DNA of 64,000 bases, from positions 62,001 to 126,000 of the forward strand of contig DF239875.1 of assembly GCA_000507305.1 (NCBI GenBank), written 5' to 3'. Shown one piece after another: positions 24,245-36,312 of this stretch. Position 1 is the stretch's first letter. The number at the start of each line of letters is the position of its first letter. Origin of the DNA: Breviolum minutum Mf 1.05b.01. Taxonomy: Eukaryota > Sar > Dinophyceae > Suessiales > Symbiodiniaceae. A program made the position numbers and the translations under genes. A model generated the notes under the pieces. The model saw only the letters and a program-made list of their open reading frames with translations. It searched no databases and was not told the DNA's origin.

Positions 24245-24737
24245 TGATTGTTGTAGTGTTATTGTTGTATCTTTATTTGTTGTATACCCAACATGTCCTA
24301 TTGTCACACACACACACACACACACTGATGTCTCAATTTCCTGAGCCCAACAAATGGTGGTATTGTAATAGAATTAGGGAATCCCACGCTTAGTTTTAGT
24401 TGTTTTCTGGGAACTACAAGATCAAAGAGGAAGGAATGCATCGTTGACATTTTACCCAATCCTCACTTCAAAAGCAATCATACCCTACAAACATCTATAA
24501 ATATTCAAAAGTACACTGTAGCTCCTGAGAAGATATGACTTGACCCCCCAAGAAAAAACCTAAATATCCAATCTTCCAAATGTATTGTCGTCATGATCAA
24601 AATCCTAAACCTCATAGCTGGATGTTTTCAGCATCAAAAAAGGCTCCTGCAGATGGCATGGGCACCGCACTCCTGGAGCATGTTTTGACATTGAAGATGC
24701 AACAAGAACAAGGTGAGCAAGGGGACAATTGGACACA

Positions 24738-24860
24738 TACCCTCCCTAAAACTAACATTTTCGCCCCTGAAAATGGGTTTTGGCCCCGATCCAAAAGGAA
24801 GAAATTCGTCTCCCAACTACCATTCTGAAGAAGGGCGAGCTGTTAGTTTTAGGGAGCTTA
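24738..24860. mobile_element. TACCCTCC-ended palindromic element
   Basis: TACCCTCCCTAAAACTAAC at the left and GCTGTTAGTTTTAGGGAG at the right. Confidence 0.7.
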
Positions 24861-25196
24861 CTTGGTCAATGGCTAAATTTTAAACGTTTTGGGATTACAT
24901 GTTTAGTAGGGAAAATAGATGGAAATAAAGTTCAAACTTTTATTTCAGGATCCATTGGCTAAGTGAGGGAGTGTACCTCTAGCAATGTACACTGGAATGT
25001 CCCCCCAGGAATTAGTAAGTGCCTAGCAATTGGGTTATAAGTCATAAGCCACTCATTATAGATTTTGCCTAATTACTGGAGTTACCAACCGTTTATTGAG
25101 TTCCTCGGTTCAAATTGAATGGACAGCAAGGAGTTGATTTCTTCCGGAGAACAGACACGGAATCCGAGAGAAAAACACTCGGAGGTAAAACTTGTT

Positions 25197-25360
25197 TATT
25201 AGGCCAGTATATTTAGGGGCATATTAGTGCTTTATATATAAGTGCTATGTTAGGCCAACATTAGGTCATATTAACTCAGGTGTTAGCCATATAAGTGTCT
25301 TCTAAAAAAGGGTCTATTAGGCCAATATTAGGTCATATCTTCTGAGTTGTTAGTCTGAGA
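25197..25360. repeat. Degenerate tandem repeat with TTAGGCCAA-x-ATTAGGTCATAT units
   Basis: Two clear units (from 25250 and 25317) and a third weaker one (from 25197), spaced about 60-65 bp. Confidence 0.65.
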
Positions 25361-25453
25361 TTGGACGTCCTAGGGACCTGAAACAGGCTAGGCAACTATT
25401 TCTTTCAACAGAGCATCTAAATAGATTCTACATAGTTTTTAACCGCTACACCA

Positions 25454-25537
25454 CCCATAGCCTCCATGTTTTTTTGGTCTCCATTTACCATGCAAATCAA
25501 AATGTAGGTAAATACCATACATATTGGATGGTATGGG
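25454..25537. mobile_element. CCCATAGG-ended TIR element, decayed
   Basis: Ends CCCATAG and GTATGGG with the AAATGTAGGTAAATACCATACAT arm segments present. Confidence 0.55.
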
Positions 25538-25560
25538 TTATTGGATGGTATGGGTCATTG

Positions 25561-25690
25561 ATGGCAAACTTTCCAAAGCAAACGATCCCAGGGGAGGAGA
25601 TTCCCGAAGTGTTGGTCTTCTTCGCTGGAATGAATCCTCAGGAGATTTTTGTGAGATTGAAAACGGACACGTAGACCTACGTGTTGTGAG
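25561..25690 (+). CDS. Unrecognised exon-like segment
   Basis: Two plus frames are open. One reads IPEVLVFFAGMNPQEIFVRL, the other GLLRWNESSGDFCEIENG. It ends near GTGAGT. No family is recognised. A poly-C palindromic element begins at 25701, just downstream. Confidence 0.28.
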
Positions 25691-25700
25691 TGGCAATAGT

Positions 25701-25810
25701 CATGGGAATTTAAGGTACCCCCCCCCCAAAAAGCTACCCCCCCCAAGAAATAAGAAGGCCTTATTTGCTTTGGACTAGCCTTGGTGGGGGGCGTACCTCA
25801 AATTCCCATG
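25701..25810. mobile_element. Poly-C/AAGGCCTTATT palindromic element
   Basis: Arms CATGGGAATTTAAGGTACCC and complement ending at 25810, with a poly-C stretch and AATAAGAAGGCCTTATTTGC. Interior shared with 23318-23400, 43372-43455 and 50937-51053. Confidence 0.6.
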
Positions 25811-26173
25811 AAATCGTGGTGTCCCCCCCTCCAGAAAAAGAAGATGAAAAAAGGGAGGTCGATCCCTCTAAAAACCGCTAGTTACAGCGGGTTTTACACA
25901 TCCACGGGTAGTGCATGATTTCTTGGATCAACATTGAGGACTGTGCTGCGAAAATGCTCCTGTTCAGATACAGTACTATTTGTTGTGTTCAACTGTAGCT
26001 ATTTGCATATCTGAATTAATGGCTGTTTGGTGGTTTAGATTGCTGGCTTCTATCCACAGAAAGCTGTATTAAATGAAACAACCAAGCTTCAACTCTGTGA
26101 TGACATAATAAGATTGCATAATAAGCTACAAACCTGCTTCAACCTGCAAACAATAACGCACCACCCACTCAAT

Positions 26174-26286
26174 AGTTGTTTCTGTTTCCCCTAATAGGTG
26201 GGCTTGGTGATGTAGAATCACCCAATTGGCAATATATATATATATATCATCAAGCCCACCTATTAGGGGAACCAGAAACAACCAAC
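26174..26286. mobile_element. Inverted-repeat element with about 40-bp arms
   Basis: Arms containing CCCCTAATAGGTGGGCTTG and their complement lie around a short TA-containing loop. A single copy in this window. It may be a foldback element or hairpin RNA source. Confidence 0.65.
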
Positions 26287-26344
26287 TCTTTGAGAAGAGC
26301 AGGAAGTTGTTTTGCAATTTGATATTCTCACTCTCCTGCAACAG

Positions 26345-26425
26345 CACCTGGATGAAAATCTGGGAACGAGAACCGGCGAAATTCCGCGGGATGATGGCAG
26401 ATTTACCTAAGGATCTTCGTGAAAG
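26345..26425 (+). CDS. Unrecognised exon-like segment
   Basis: The acceptor is ttctcactctcctgcaacag and the donor follows GAAAG. The frame contains MKIWEREPAKFRGMMADLP. A 112-bp inverted-repeat element (26174-26286) lies just upstream. No family is recognised. Confidence 0.35.
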
Positions 26426-26915
26426 GTCTGGTAGATGCTGTTCTGTAGTAGTTCCAAAGTGGGGGTATCTATTATCCAAAGATATTGTAACCGTGTTTAT
26501 TCATTCATTTATTTGTCTTTAACGTATATATATATATATATACATTTGCAGCAGATGGAAATTATAGGATGGGAAAGAAAGACACCTTGGACCTGTGTTC
26601 TCGATGAGTTTTCCATGGCTTGAATTCAGGATCTCCAACTTGCTGGATGTAAACCAAATTTTAGACATCCCGGACTCTCAGATTTATACAAATGCCATTT
26701 ATATTATATAACCGAAATTTAGTTAACAAAACCACCAGTTCTTTACGCACACACTTTTTATTTAGGGAAACACATATGAATGACTTCAGCAACAGACAAT
26801 TCCAGCCCTTGCCAATGATAGTTCATCGAGGTAGTTTCTCGTTCTGTAAGCGAAAACAAAGGTGGTCAGCTGATAGTGAACATCCTAGGAATAAAAGCCA
26901 GTCATTATCTATATT

Positions 26916-26993
26916 CCCAGACAATGTATAGTACATTTACCTACATGTGGTTCCTATGTTTTTGGTAAATGTCCCCAAATATACCATACATCA
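26916..26993. mobile_element. CCCATAGG-ended TIR element, decayed
   Basis: ACATTTACCTACATGTGG and the matching right arm AATATACCATACAT are present. Confidence 0.55.
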
Positions 26994-27151
26994 AGTGTTT
27001 TTTTTGTGTTTTCATCATCTCACTAAACGTTTGATCGTTGGACGATTTTTGGGAGTTCAACAGATGTCAAGTTTGGCCATCAAGGAATCCCTACCAAGAA
27101 AAGCCTCGATAGACAGTTTGTGGATGTTTTTTCTGCCATGAGTTGTGATAT

Positions 27152-27244
27152 GGGGGTTTCCTAAAATGGTGGTACCCAACCACCATTGGTTTTCCTATTA
27201 AAAATGATCATTTTGGGGTGTTTTGGGCATTTAAGGAAACACCC
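27152..27244. mobile_element. GGGTGTTTCC-family element, TTTCCTAAAATGG variant
   Basis: Arms GGGGGTTTCCTAAAATGG and ATTTAAGGAAACACCC. It shares a subtype with 31673-31774. The right flank gives no TSD. Confidence 0.72.
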
Positions 27245-27751
27245 TTTCTTTTGGAAACAGGATGTTCCACTAAAACGGCTAGTTTTGCAATCCATGTTGG
27301 AAGCATTTTCTCAAATACAGATATGTAGTTGCCCACATTGCCCGTAGTTGGAAGGATTTGACCCCTAACTTGGAAGGTCAACGGATCAAAATAGAGGTGA
27401 ATTCGGTTTGAGGTGTATATGTCAAAACTCACAACTTTAATGGATAGGTAATTGAATGTAGGGAGTGTGCAGTATGTAGCAACATAATTATAGATAGAAT
27501 GAGCACCCAATATAGATTCCAGCAGATGCTGTATGATTTGAGACACATCACTGATCATCCTAAGTCCTCCCTCAAAAATCAATCAGGTATGACGTGGTGA
27601 AAGACAACAACACTGAATGGATGATTGCCATCGATGGTTTACGTCCTCCTGGGCAAATCTGTTATGGCTATTTGGGCACCTTCCGTTCCTTGCTCCTGAG
27701 CATTAGATACCTAGGCATAGCCTTGGTGCTCCTTCCGCCTCACATTGGTAG

Positions 27752-27806
27752 CTGGTTTTTGGTTTGCCTTGGTGAATGTCAACTGAAGTTTCCAGAGAGT
27801 GGTCAG
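27752..27806 (+). CDS. Unrecognised short exon
   Basis: The segment runs from acceptor cattggtag to donor GTGATG. The frame reads WFLVCLGECQLKFPESGQ after one completing base. No domain is recognised. Confidence 0.33.
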
Positions 27807-28118
27807 GTGATGTTGTCAAGGTTTTTGCACGGCAGACTTTTTGATCCATGTGTGGAGGAGGGGAGTCCATCAGTTAATTTTGTTGGGAAATGGGATCCTC
27901 CAAAAAAATATTCCACTCCTATGGGACCATTGTATATAGGAAAATCGCTTGGCCAAACAGGTAAGTCTTGTTTTTCAATAATTTCAATGGATTTGCTTGT
28001 TGCACGGCTGTTTAAGAATTGTTTCTCACACGATTGCACATGAAAAAATGCAGTCGTATTTATTTCAATGAGGAAACAGATGAATCAAATGAACACGTTT
28101 TGATGTTAAATGTGAAAT

Positions 28119-28219
28119 GGGTGTTTCCAAAAATAATGTTACCCCCAAATCATCCATTTCAATAGGATTCTCCATTATAAACCATCCATTTTGGGGTACC
28201 CCTATTTTTGGAAACACCC
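28119..28219. mobile_element. GGGTGTTTCC-ended TIR element with AAAT duplication
   Basis: AAAT at 28115-28118 is repeated at 28220-28223. It ends 34 bp before the unassigned exon at 28254. Confidence 0.86.
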
Positions 28220-28253
28220 AAATGCTCCCAATTAGTTTGTTGTTTTTGATCAG

Positions 28254-28392
28254 CCAAGGTTCTGTATGCCCAACCGTTGAGCATGGCATGCTGAATGGTC
28301 TGTCACCTCAAGCGCTTGCCTTCAACACCAAGATCCTTAAGGAGGTGCCCAGGAAGAACATGTCCACCACTGCGGGGCATCGGTCGACCAAA
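28254..28392 (+). CDS. Unrecognised exon
   Basis: The acceptor tgtttttgatcag and donor GTAATT bound a 46-codon frame read after one base. It contains VEHGMLNGLSPQALAFN and KEVPRKNMSTTAGHRSTK. The frame is open throughout, with G/C-leaning third positions. Its start lies 34 bp after a GGGTGTTTCC-family element (28119-28219). No domain is recognised. Confidence 0.5.
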
Positions 28393-29726
28393 GTAATTAG
28401 CGCATTGCCTTCAAGCACTTGCATCATCGAAAAACACCACAAGGGTTGTTTTTTGTATGAAACATCAGCAATTTGTAGCGCATTTTTCCGAAAAAATGCT
28501 GCAGGAACTTAAGCCACCAGATGAAGAAACCGTTTCGGTTTTCAATCATCCTTACGGGAGTTCTTCGAAGCGGGTGAATTGTCCATGAACGGAATCACCG
28601 GAGTGGCTACAGTGCGGCTACCAGCATAAAAATTGAAACTTGAATATTGTTTTTTTCATGGCCCATCAAGGGATCAGTTGTGAGTAGATTCTTACACACA
28701 AGCAGAGGTTGAAATAAAACAAACACCCAACATCCCAATTCAATACATCCAATTATTACATGTGAGAATGTGTAAACCTTAATGTTGCGGATTTTGTCAT
28801 ACGTATCATTCTCCTGCGCTGCGCGGAACACCACCCCAAGGGAAACCTACGATATATGCATGTCATGTAGTTTTAATTAGATACATTAATTGAAGGATCA
28901 ATCAAGATTGAACATATACAGATGTTCATGTGGTCACAGATGTCAAATGTAAAACATCTAGCCGCAGAATTTGGTTGAAAGCAGAATTTGGTTGAAAAAC
29001 CCCCACTGGACCTCTTGTGACTTTGCGGGAAGGTACCAGAAGTGCATTTGCACATGCTCGCTTCGACCAAGTTGTTTAGTGCCTTGCTATCTTGCTCCAA
29101 AAAAAGGGGTGTGGTTGATGGGTATGAAACTGATATAGCTGATTGGCGGATAGGGAATTTTCTATCAAGATCAACCCTAACTTCCACAAGTGGTCAGAAC
29201 GGTAAAGTGGCATACCTAAGATTTTTTGATACTCAAGTGATCCAATGTGATCGCTCCAGATTTGGGGCGACCATGGGCGACCTTTGTTGGAGGAAGCGGA
29301 CGTTTTGGGGCAGCAACATAAGTGGTAGTCTAGTGCAGGAATCATTCCCAAATTGCCAAAGACCTTCCGTAAAGCCAACATAGCATTTGAAAAGAGAGGT
29401 CGAAAAAACCAAAACAAAAGTCTGAAATTAGTCTTCCAACAACCATTTTGCCGGGGGGAAGTGTTAGTTCTATACGGAGTTGTATATTGAGTTTTGTTTT
29501 TTTTTGGGGGTGGTGAAAGTGGTGAAATGCTATGAAAATTCAGGGTTGCCTTTGGAAGAGTTGATCAGGTGCTGGCTCCCTCATGTAGGTCAGCATGCCT
29601 GTAAAAAAATACAGTGCTAAAGTTGGGATATCTGAGGTGCCTGGTTGCATCGAAATGTTGCAATGTATAAGTTTTGAAGTATATTTACTAGTTTACCGAC
29701 CACTTTGGATCATAAGGAATAACTAT

Positions 29727-29816
29727 CCCATAGGCAAGATTTACCTACATTTCCCCTTGAATGTGGCCATTTTTCACCTCAATGTAGGTAAATAACCCAT
29801 ACATGGATCCAATGGT
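29727..29816. mobile_element. CCCATAGG-ended TIR element
   Basis: Left CCCATAGG, ATTTACCTACATTT; right AATGTAGGTAAATA and CATACATGGATCC. Confidence 0.68.
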
Positions 29817-30289
29817 TGTATGTTAAATGTCAATGACGTTTAACTGGATGGTTCAACTGCAGAATTCGTGACATTTGTGACCGTATTCATCGGGGGCACT
29901 TGGACTTTAACCTGGCGTGGTCAGTCGGCCAGGTTTTCATCAGCAGATCGATTATTTGACACTTTTGAACCTTGGCTTGAAATGCTGGAGTTGTTTATAT
30001 AAATCGATTGGGACCAAAAACAAACATGGTATATAAGATTGCCCATCAATCATTTTTTTAAGATCCGGGGTGAATGGGATACACATATACACACTATTGG
30101 AAACGCATGTAAATGATATGTAAATGATTCGAACTTCCACTCCATTTTGATCATGGGTTAGTATTGAAAAAGCAAGGAGACATGTTGTTTGTTGTGGATG
30201 ACATCGGATTTATATTTTTTGGTTTGGGCACCTTTGCCTCCCAACATTTTGAAACCAGGTTAGTTTATCAAAAAACTTGGACATCTAAT

Positions 30290-30409
30290 CTAGGTGGTGG
30301 CAACTCAAATATTTTTGGGATTTTCATCCCGAAAATTGGGGAAGTCATGAACCCTAGTTTTGACTTGCGCATATTTTTCAGATGGGGTTGGTGAAAAACC
30401 ACCAACCAG
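30290..30409. mobile_element. CTRG-ended TIR element
   Basis: Left CTAGGTGGTGGCAACTC, right AAACCACCAACCAG. Flanks TAAT/GAAT match at three of four bases. Confidence 0.75.
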
Positions 30410-30557
30410 GAATTCCAGCCAGGGAATGGTTGTGGCCAAATTCTGCCGAGTCCCGCAGGTGACGGGCAAGTTCACATACTGTTGATACATGGATCCTTTT
30501 AAAAACCCTATAAATCATGGGAAATTTACCCGAATCCACTGGAAGATTCCACTATTG

Positions 30558-30680
30558 ATACTGTCGATGGTTCAGAAATCCGGAAAAACTCACCAGTTGA
30601 GGCCTGGTAAAATATCACATTTATTTTGAAGGTTTCAGCACCATGTCAGGTGGTTGGGAATGGGATTCTTCATGGCCAAG
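30558..30680. mobile_element. ATACTGTTGATGG-family element
   Basis: GATACTGTCGATGGTTCAGA then AATCCGGAAAAACTCACC; it shares the GTTTCAGCACCAT segment with 9064-9180 and 42985-43112. Confidence 0.5.
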
Positions 30681-31326
30681 CTCTTGTCATCTTCCATACA
30701 ATTCCCAGGAATGATTAGGAAATTGGTTATATAATCCTAATGTACCCCCTTTATAATTATATAGGTTTTTTCAGTTTACTGATTACTTGGACGTCCAAGT
30801 ACCCTATAAATCCCATTTGAGTTTAGTGTGTGTTGTTTTTTTTTGTCCACTAAAAGTTGACTATTTTTAAGTCCCAGAAAAACCTGAGGTTTGCCTATAG
30901 GTCAAGTGCCATGGCATTTGACTAACGTTTAGGAGGTACCTGGGATGATATTTTTTTGTCAATAAGGTATGGCTTCCTTCCATACCACCTTTTTTGTGTA
31001 TATTGTCTTCAACGTCAATACCAAACATTGTCATTCTTGAAACGGGACTTTCTGTCCAAACCATTAATTCTGGGGGGCTCTACACATGTGGTAAGTGGAA
31101 AGATTTAGAGATTGATCAAGAATAGACATGTACCAACAATCCTAGCTGTTCCAGAGTGCATTGCCATGGTAGTTTTAATGGGAGAATGCACCCTTTTTTC
31201 TCATTTGACATGGAATACGGCTATTCCAAAACATGCCACATGTTCAACCAATTATCTATCCTTTTGTCAAACTGTCATTTTTGGTAAGTTGGTATCCATT
31301 CGTTCTATGTCCGAGGTTATTCACAG

Positions 31327-31391
31327 CCATGCGGACATCCTGGCGTGAGGGGCGCGCCCAAATTATCGCCGACACCCGGACGGCAAATCAA
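31327..31391 (+). CDS. Unrecognised exon-like segment
   Basis: After acceptor gttattcacag the frame reads MRTSWREGRAQIIADTRTAN, ending at a GTCAAT donor. GC is higher than in the surroundings. No family is recognised. Confidence 0.34.
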
Positions 31392-31672
31392 GTCAATTTT
31401 CTGGGGTGCTGTTACTGGTGACAAATTCGAGGGAAGAAACTATATAGTTACCAAAAAAGACATCTAATTAAAAAGATTCTCAGAAGATATGAATATATTC
31501 ATTCCTGAAACTTACCAAAGAAAGCACCTTAAAATGCAAGGAGGTTTTTCCAGAGGCATCCCAACAAGGTCGCAGGTGCTGACTTGACGGGGAAAAACTC
31601 TTCCAGTTGGGCCTTCCTTGATGGATCGACAGTATTTTGTTGGTGGATGTATAGGCTGTATAAGCTGCATAT

Positions 31673-31774
31673 GGGGGGTTTCCTAAAATGGTGGGTTTCC
31701 CCCAGCCATTTTAATAGGGTTTTCCATTATAAACCATCCATTTTGGGGGGCACCACCATTTAAGGAAACACCCC
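31673..31774. mobile_element. GGGTGTTTCC-family element with ATAT duplication, TTTCCTAAAATGG variant
   Basis: ATAT at 31669-31672 is repeated at 31775-31778. The arms differ from the main subtype but the core is the same. Confidence 0.84.
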
Positions 31775-32137
31775 ATATAGGTTCAATATTTCAGGCCCAA
31801 AAAATACTTTAAGAGTATGTTGTTGATTTCAAAAAAAAAGCCAATCTCTCCGGTAGGAACATCCGCATATCTCCCTTACCAGCCAGCACTTTTGAGGATG
31901 ATGAAAAATCACCTAAAATCCCTTTTTGGTCGGATATAAGGTGCCTCGTTCAATGGAGGGTACCCTTCCACTTTGTTATGGCAAACATCCTGGAATCATG
32001 TTTACAAAATGCGCAAAAACAACAAGGTCAGGTGATATTTTGAAAGAGTTTGGGATGTTTGTGGTGACATTTTTGGTTTTCAACGCAACAATTATCACTT
32101 GCCCCAGATTTCTTGAAGTTAAATATCCCGTAAACAG

Positions 32138-32237
32138 AACACGGCAAGGGTCCCCCAAAAAGCAACTCCATCATACCACTAAGGATACCACCTTCCGACA
32201 GCAAGACAAGTCGGAGACTGGGGAGCAACCAAGACAG
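32138..32237 (+). CDS. Unrecognised hydrophilic exon-like segment
   Basis: The frame from a possible acceptor (gtaaacag) to donor GTGGTG encodes a K/Q/T-rich stretch, including KKQLHHTTKDTTFRQQDK. It could be a disordered linker exon. No domain is recognised. Confidence 0.33.
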
Positions 32238-32730
32238 GTGGTGATTGGAGCATGTTGTTTGTTGTTCCAGCTTTTGAATTGACTTGGAGGTGGCTGGTTG
32301 GAACCTTTGTTTCCCATTTTAAGGTCACAAAAACATGTGGTTAGTAGGTAGTGGATAGTAAATTTAGACATCGTTTGTGATATTCCATTTTATTGGAGAT
32401 TCGTAGGTTAGGCTTTGCTTTTCAACATGAACCCACCTTCCAACAAACGACTTATGGGGCCATTGTACGTACGTCCTGTCGCGCACTTGTCCCTTCAATA
32501 AACTATACCGTGGGTGGTTTTAAGTAAGTTCATCGTCACCCTTCTGAGAAAATTACATAAAATTACCTCAGTTGTCAAACACCCAGAGATCATGAAAAAA
32601 ACAAATTCAACTTGAACCCCAAGCTGAAATCATGGCTTTGATGGACCCAGTCAACAGCTCCCAACCTAATGACCTAATTCTTATCTTGTACCTTGGAATC
32701 CCCGAACCTAAACATGCTTCATGTCATCGG

Positions 32731-32874
32731 GGGGGGGGGGGGGGNNNNNNNNNNNNNNNNNNNNNNNNNNNNNNNNNNNNNNNNNNNNNNNNNNNNNNNN
32801 NNNNNNNNNNNNNNNNNNNNNNNNNNNNNNNNNNNNNNNNNNNNNNNNNNNNNNNATCGGGGGGGGGGGGGGGG
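32731..32874. other. Assembly gap flanked by identical poly-G tracts
   Basis: N from 32745 to 32855 (111 bases). ATCGGGG... poly-G stands on both sides, so the two edges are probably the same tract. Confidence 0.95.
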
Positions 32875-32941
32875 TGACGAGAAGACTGGAAAGGGGGACA
32901 ACCCAAACTACAACTAGCTGGTGACTTTTAAAGGGTTATAT

Positions 32942-33041
32942 CTAGGTGGTGCTTTCAAATATTTTTCTAATTTCACCTATAGTCAAATAGGAAGATGTCC
33001 TATTTGATTAATATTTTTCAATGGTTGAGAACACCAACTAG
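32942..33041. mobile_element. CTRG-ended TIR element
   Basis: Both TIRs are recognisable (CTAGGTGGTGCTTTCAAAT; CACCAACTAG). The copy is diverged and shows no clear TSD. Confidence 0.7.
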
Positions 33042-33203
33042 TTTTATTTTACAAAACTATTATATGTTCCTTTTGAAGATAATTTTTCTTGTCCCAAGGT
33101 GGGATATTTTAGTTCCCTGGGTACTTTTTGTTTCAAGAACACACATTTTTTGTTGCCTGGTTTTGAGGAAATCTTCGTCTAAACCTGGAATGACAATATA
33201 CAT

Positions 33204-33307
33204 CCCAAAACCGTCCATGGGACGATTGTATATATGTACCTACTAATTTACAATAGCAATCAAGCATTCATGGATCGGTCAATATACTGTTCGTCCCATG
33301 GTATGGG
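33204..33307. mobile_element. CCCATAGG-family element, strongly diverged
   Basis: Only weak arm similarity remains (GTACCTACTAATTTAC; CATGGATCGG). Tentative. Confidence 0.3.
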
Positions 33308-35423
33308 CATTGTTTTTTGATTTGTTGATGATGATTATTTGAGCCACGAAAAATTCCCTAGTTGGTTGGATTATATTGGGGATGAAATCATACCCTGGTA
33401 TAATCCGGGATTATGATAAAGGATTATAAGACATCCCGTCATTAACGAACCAGGATTGTTCATGGAAAGTAGGAGGGTTTTTTTCGTGGCGAAACTTTGG
33501 TTTCCTAAGGATTGTTTACTTTCCTTTGAGCATCTCGGTGGCACCAAAGAATCAACGAAGTCAACGGGGCGAAGGATGTGTGAAGTCAACCTCCACTGGT
33601 GTGGGGGGTATCTCCTTGAAATGATGGTTTGAAGGTTAAAGATCCATCAATATCAGGTGCCAACAACCGAATGCCAAGTTAACCAACTCAACAGAATCGG
33701 CGGTTTTTTTTGGATCTTTTCACAGTTTTTTGTTTTTGGTGTTTTTCCTTTCTACTATGGGATTAAATCATTATATAACTATATATATGATATAAATGAT
33801 ATTAGTTATAAAACATTGTTTATTGCTTGGAAACGATGTTCAAACTGTTGGGAACTTGAGTTACTTGACAGCCCAAGTCCTTGGACAGTTGGCGTTTCTT
33901 GTCGGCCAAGTCTTGCATTATTTCGGCGTTGTGTGATTTTTCTCAACAAATCCTGAGAGGCAATGCATCCTAAGACCTATAAGACACATGAGGTTACGGG
34001 TTCCCATGCTACTGTTATCATATTTCATATGGCTTTCCAACCAAAAAAACTCTCAAAGTCCAACCACCAATGCTACAACGTCGGTGGTAACTCCTGCCCT
34101 GTTGATTTGGTGAGTTGACCTCGCAGGCAAGACGATTACCTGTACAAAACACACAGTGGATTCTTCTTGCAGTCAGGAAATCAGGCAAGGCATCAGGGAA
34201 GAACTTTTTTTTTTTAATGGTTCCCTTACTCCACGGTTTTTTTGCAACCTGGAAAAAGCCCTAGGATACCCAGGAAAAGTGGGAACCCTGGGAACTCACC
34301 CATATCCCAGCCCGTGTGTCATTTTTGAGTTCATGATTTTCTCTGTTTCATCCCATTAGGTGGGATATGTGATCGTTCCCTGTAGGGCCAATATGGTGAT
34401 ATTGCGATGTTTATTTTTCGAAGTGGTGGACCCGGGGAGAAGTTTTCAAAACTCTCAACGGTCTCAACGTGTTCAACTTTTCAAAGGGATGTGGCAAGAA
34501 GGTTGGCAGGAAGAGTGGGAATGCTTGAGTCGAATAAGGCTTCCATTTCAAGGGGTTGTGCCAACAGACAGGATTTCACTACAAATCGACATCGGACTCG
34601 TTTCCTTTGGAATGACAACTTTCAAACATGTCTCTTTGAGTCTTTAGTTTTGTTTTCCTTTTTCTTGGAGGGGTGCAGAGGTTGATGATGAAAACCCAGT
34701 TGACTCATGTTGACGAACTCATTTCCACTGAACCCCCCACCAAGTCCACAAATTTCTTCATTTTACTCATGTTAGCAGCAAGGTTTCCATGAAGACTCTT
34801 CAATGGAAAACTGTCCAATCAGGGTGCTCCTGGCATATCTTGAAATGTCCCACCACATACTTTTCCAAGGTGGGATACTGGTATCTAAGAGGACTTGCTG
34901 ATCGCTAAGAGCACACAAACTGGAATAGTAAAGCATCCCAGTGTGAATGTTGGATAGCTGATAATTAATTAATTACATCATATTTATATATACATATAAT
35001 ATGTTTATATAAACACATACATGCATATACACATAATGATATAAAGTGTACGTGGTTTGTCCATGCACATTTGTATTGATCCAAATGTGTGTTGGGCCCT
35101 AAAATCAAAAATGTTTGGATGCCATGATCCACATCATTGCATGCTCTTTTTGATTGAGATTGTTTTTTTTTGTGTTTTGGGGGTCTGAACGCATTTTTGG
35201 GAAGTGATTCAGATCATCATGATTTTGACTTTCTGAATTTGGGAGAGAGGTAACCTTTTGAAACATTACCCTGGTTTTCGTAATGTTTAAGGGGCAACAT
35301 GTAACAAAACCCTGTTTGTTGATTGAAAAATACGTATCCATTGATGGTGTGTACCGGTATTCATATGTTGATAGCTGTCCGAAAGATACCACCTGGCTTC
35401 ACCACACGGGGACGTCACTGTAG

Positions 35424-35525
35424 GTGCTGAGGCTGCAAGCGTTGGGATGTCTGGATGCAAATGGCACATACAGCATCGTTGACACAGGACATGAGGGAAT
35501 GAGGGACCATCGTTTGGCAGGAATT
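35424..35525 (+). CDS. Unrecognised exon-like segment
   Basis: The acceptor is cgtcactgtag. The phase-0 frame contains LQALGCLDANGTYSIVDTG and DHRLAGI. It ends at a possible GTAGTG donor, or runs on to a TAA at 35535. It is coding-like but unidentified. The minus strand is also open. Confidence 0.42.
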
Positions 35526-35910
35526 GTAGTGTTGTAAAATCTATGTTTCCCATTTGTGGTCATCAATTACAATATGTGGTTCATCATTTTCGTATGATTA
35601 TGGTGGGTCAACCACCATCATCAAGTCGTCATGTGGTTATCGGTTTTTTGTTGATGCATCACGTTTTGGGGCTCAAGGATTTGGGTGTGGGTGCGTCGAA
35701 AAAGACTGTGGGCCCTGCCACAAACATAGTGACATAGTGGTTTCATAGAAAAACCGCCAATGGCATTTGCATTGCATGTGGAGGGTTACCACCCCAATTT
35801 TGAGACATTCTCACGGGGTATTTGCTTTCTTATTCTTATGTGTCAAAGCTATTTTCAGAAGTGTGAAAATACCGGAGACGAGTTGATAGCAGTTCAATGA
35901 TCTATGGCAG

Positions 35911-36013
35911 GGTTCATGAAAAAGGCTCCAGTGACATGTCCTCCGATGAAACACTCGGCAATGCAAAAGTCAAAATGGTTTACCGTCCAACTGGCTGTTA
36001 TCAATGTGATGAC
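35911..36013 (+). CDS. Unrecognised exon-like segment
   Basis: After acceptor ctatggcag the frame contains VHEKGSSDMSSDETLGNAK and YRPTGCYQCDD, then a GTGATT donor. No family is recognised. Confidence 0.33.
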
Positions 36014-36227
36014 GTGATTGTTTCATTGCTTAGACATCCAACGCATCCTCAAGTCATATATTTTTTTGAAAGGTGTTTTCGACTGGTTATGTTTTTTAGT
36101 CTTTTTTCCACGAGCTACCATAGTTGTTTATATATCTAGACCTATACATGTATATTTTTTCGAACTTAGTACAAAGAAATACTGCATAGATGTTATGTTT
36201 CTTCTTTGGAGAGGTTTTCCTGCACAG

Positions 36228-36312
36228 ATGCTTTGGGTTGGTCCCGACCGCGAGTATGAAGACATCCCCCCGCCATCCTGTATACAACGAAGCCCTTAGG
36301 CAACCACTCCAG
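36228..36312 (+). CDS. Unrecognised exon
   Basis: The acceptor gttttcctgcacag and donor GTATAT bound one base plus 28 codons. Only one of the three plus frames is open. It contains PTASMKTSPRHPVYNEALRQ. The S-P-x-HPV-x-x-EAL pattern faintly recalls the HP-containing segment of Och1-like (Gly_transf_sug) glycosyltransferases, but this is speculative. Confidence 0.45.

Noticed and set aside
35662..35680. TTTTGGGGCTCAAGG resembling the 3' part of the dinoflagellate spliced leader
   Set aside because: Two extra G bases and no match to the 5' half (CCGTAGCCA). Not credible as a relict spliced leader.
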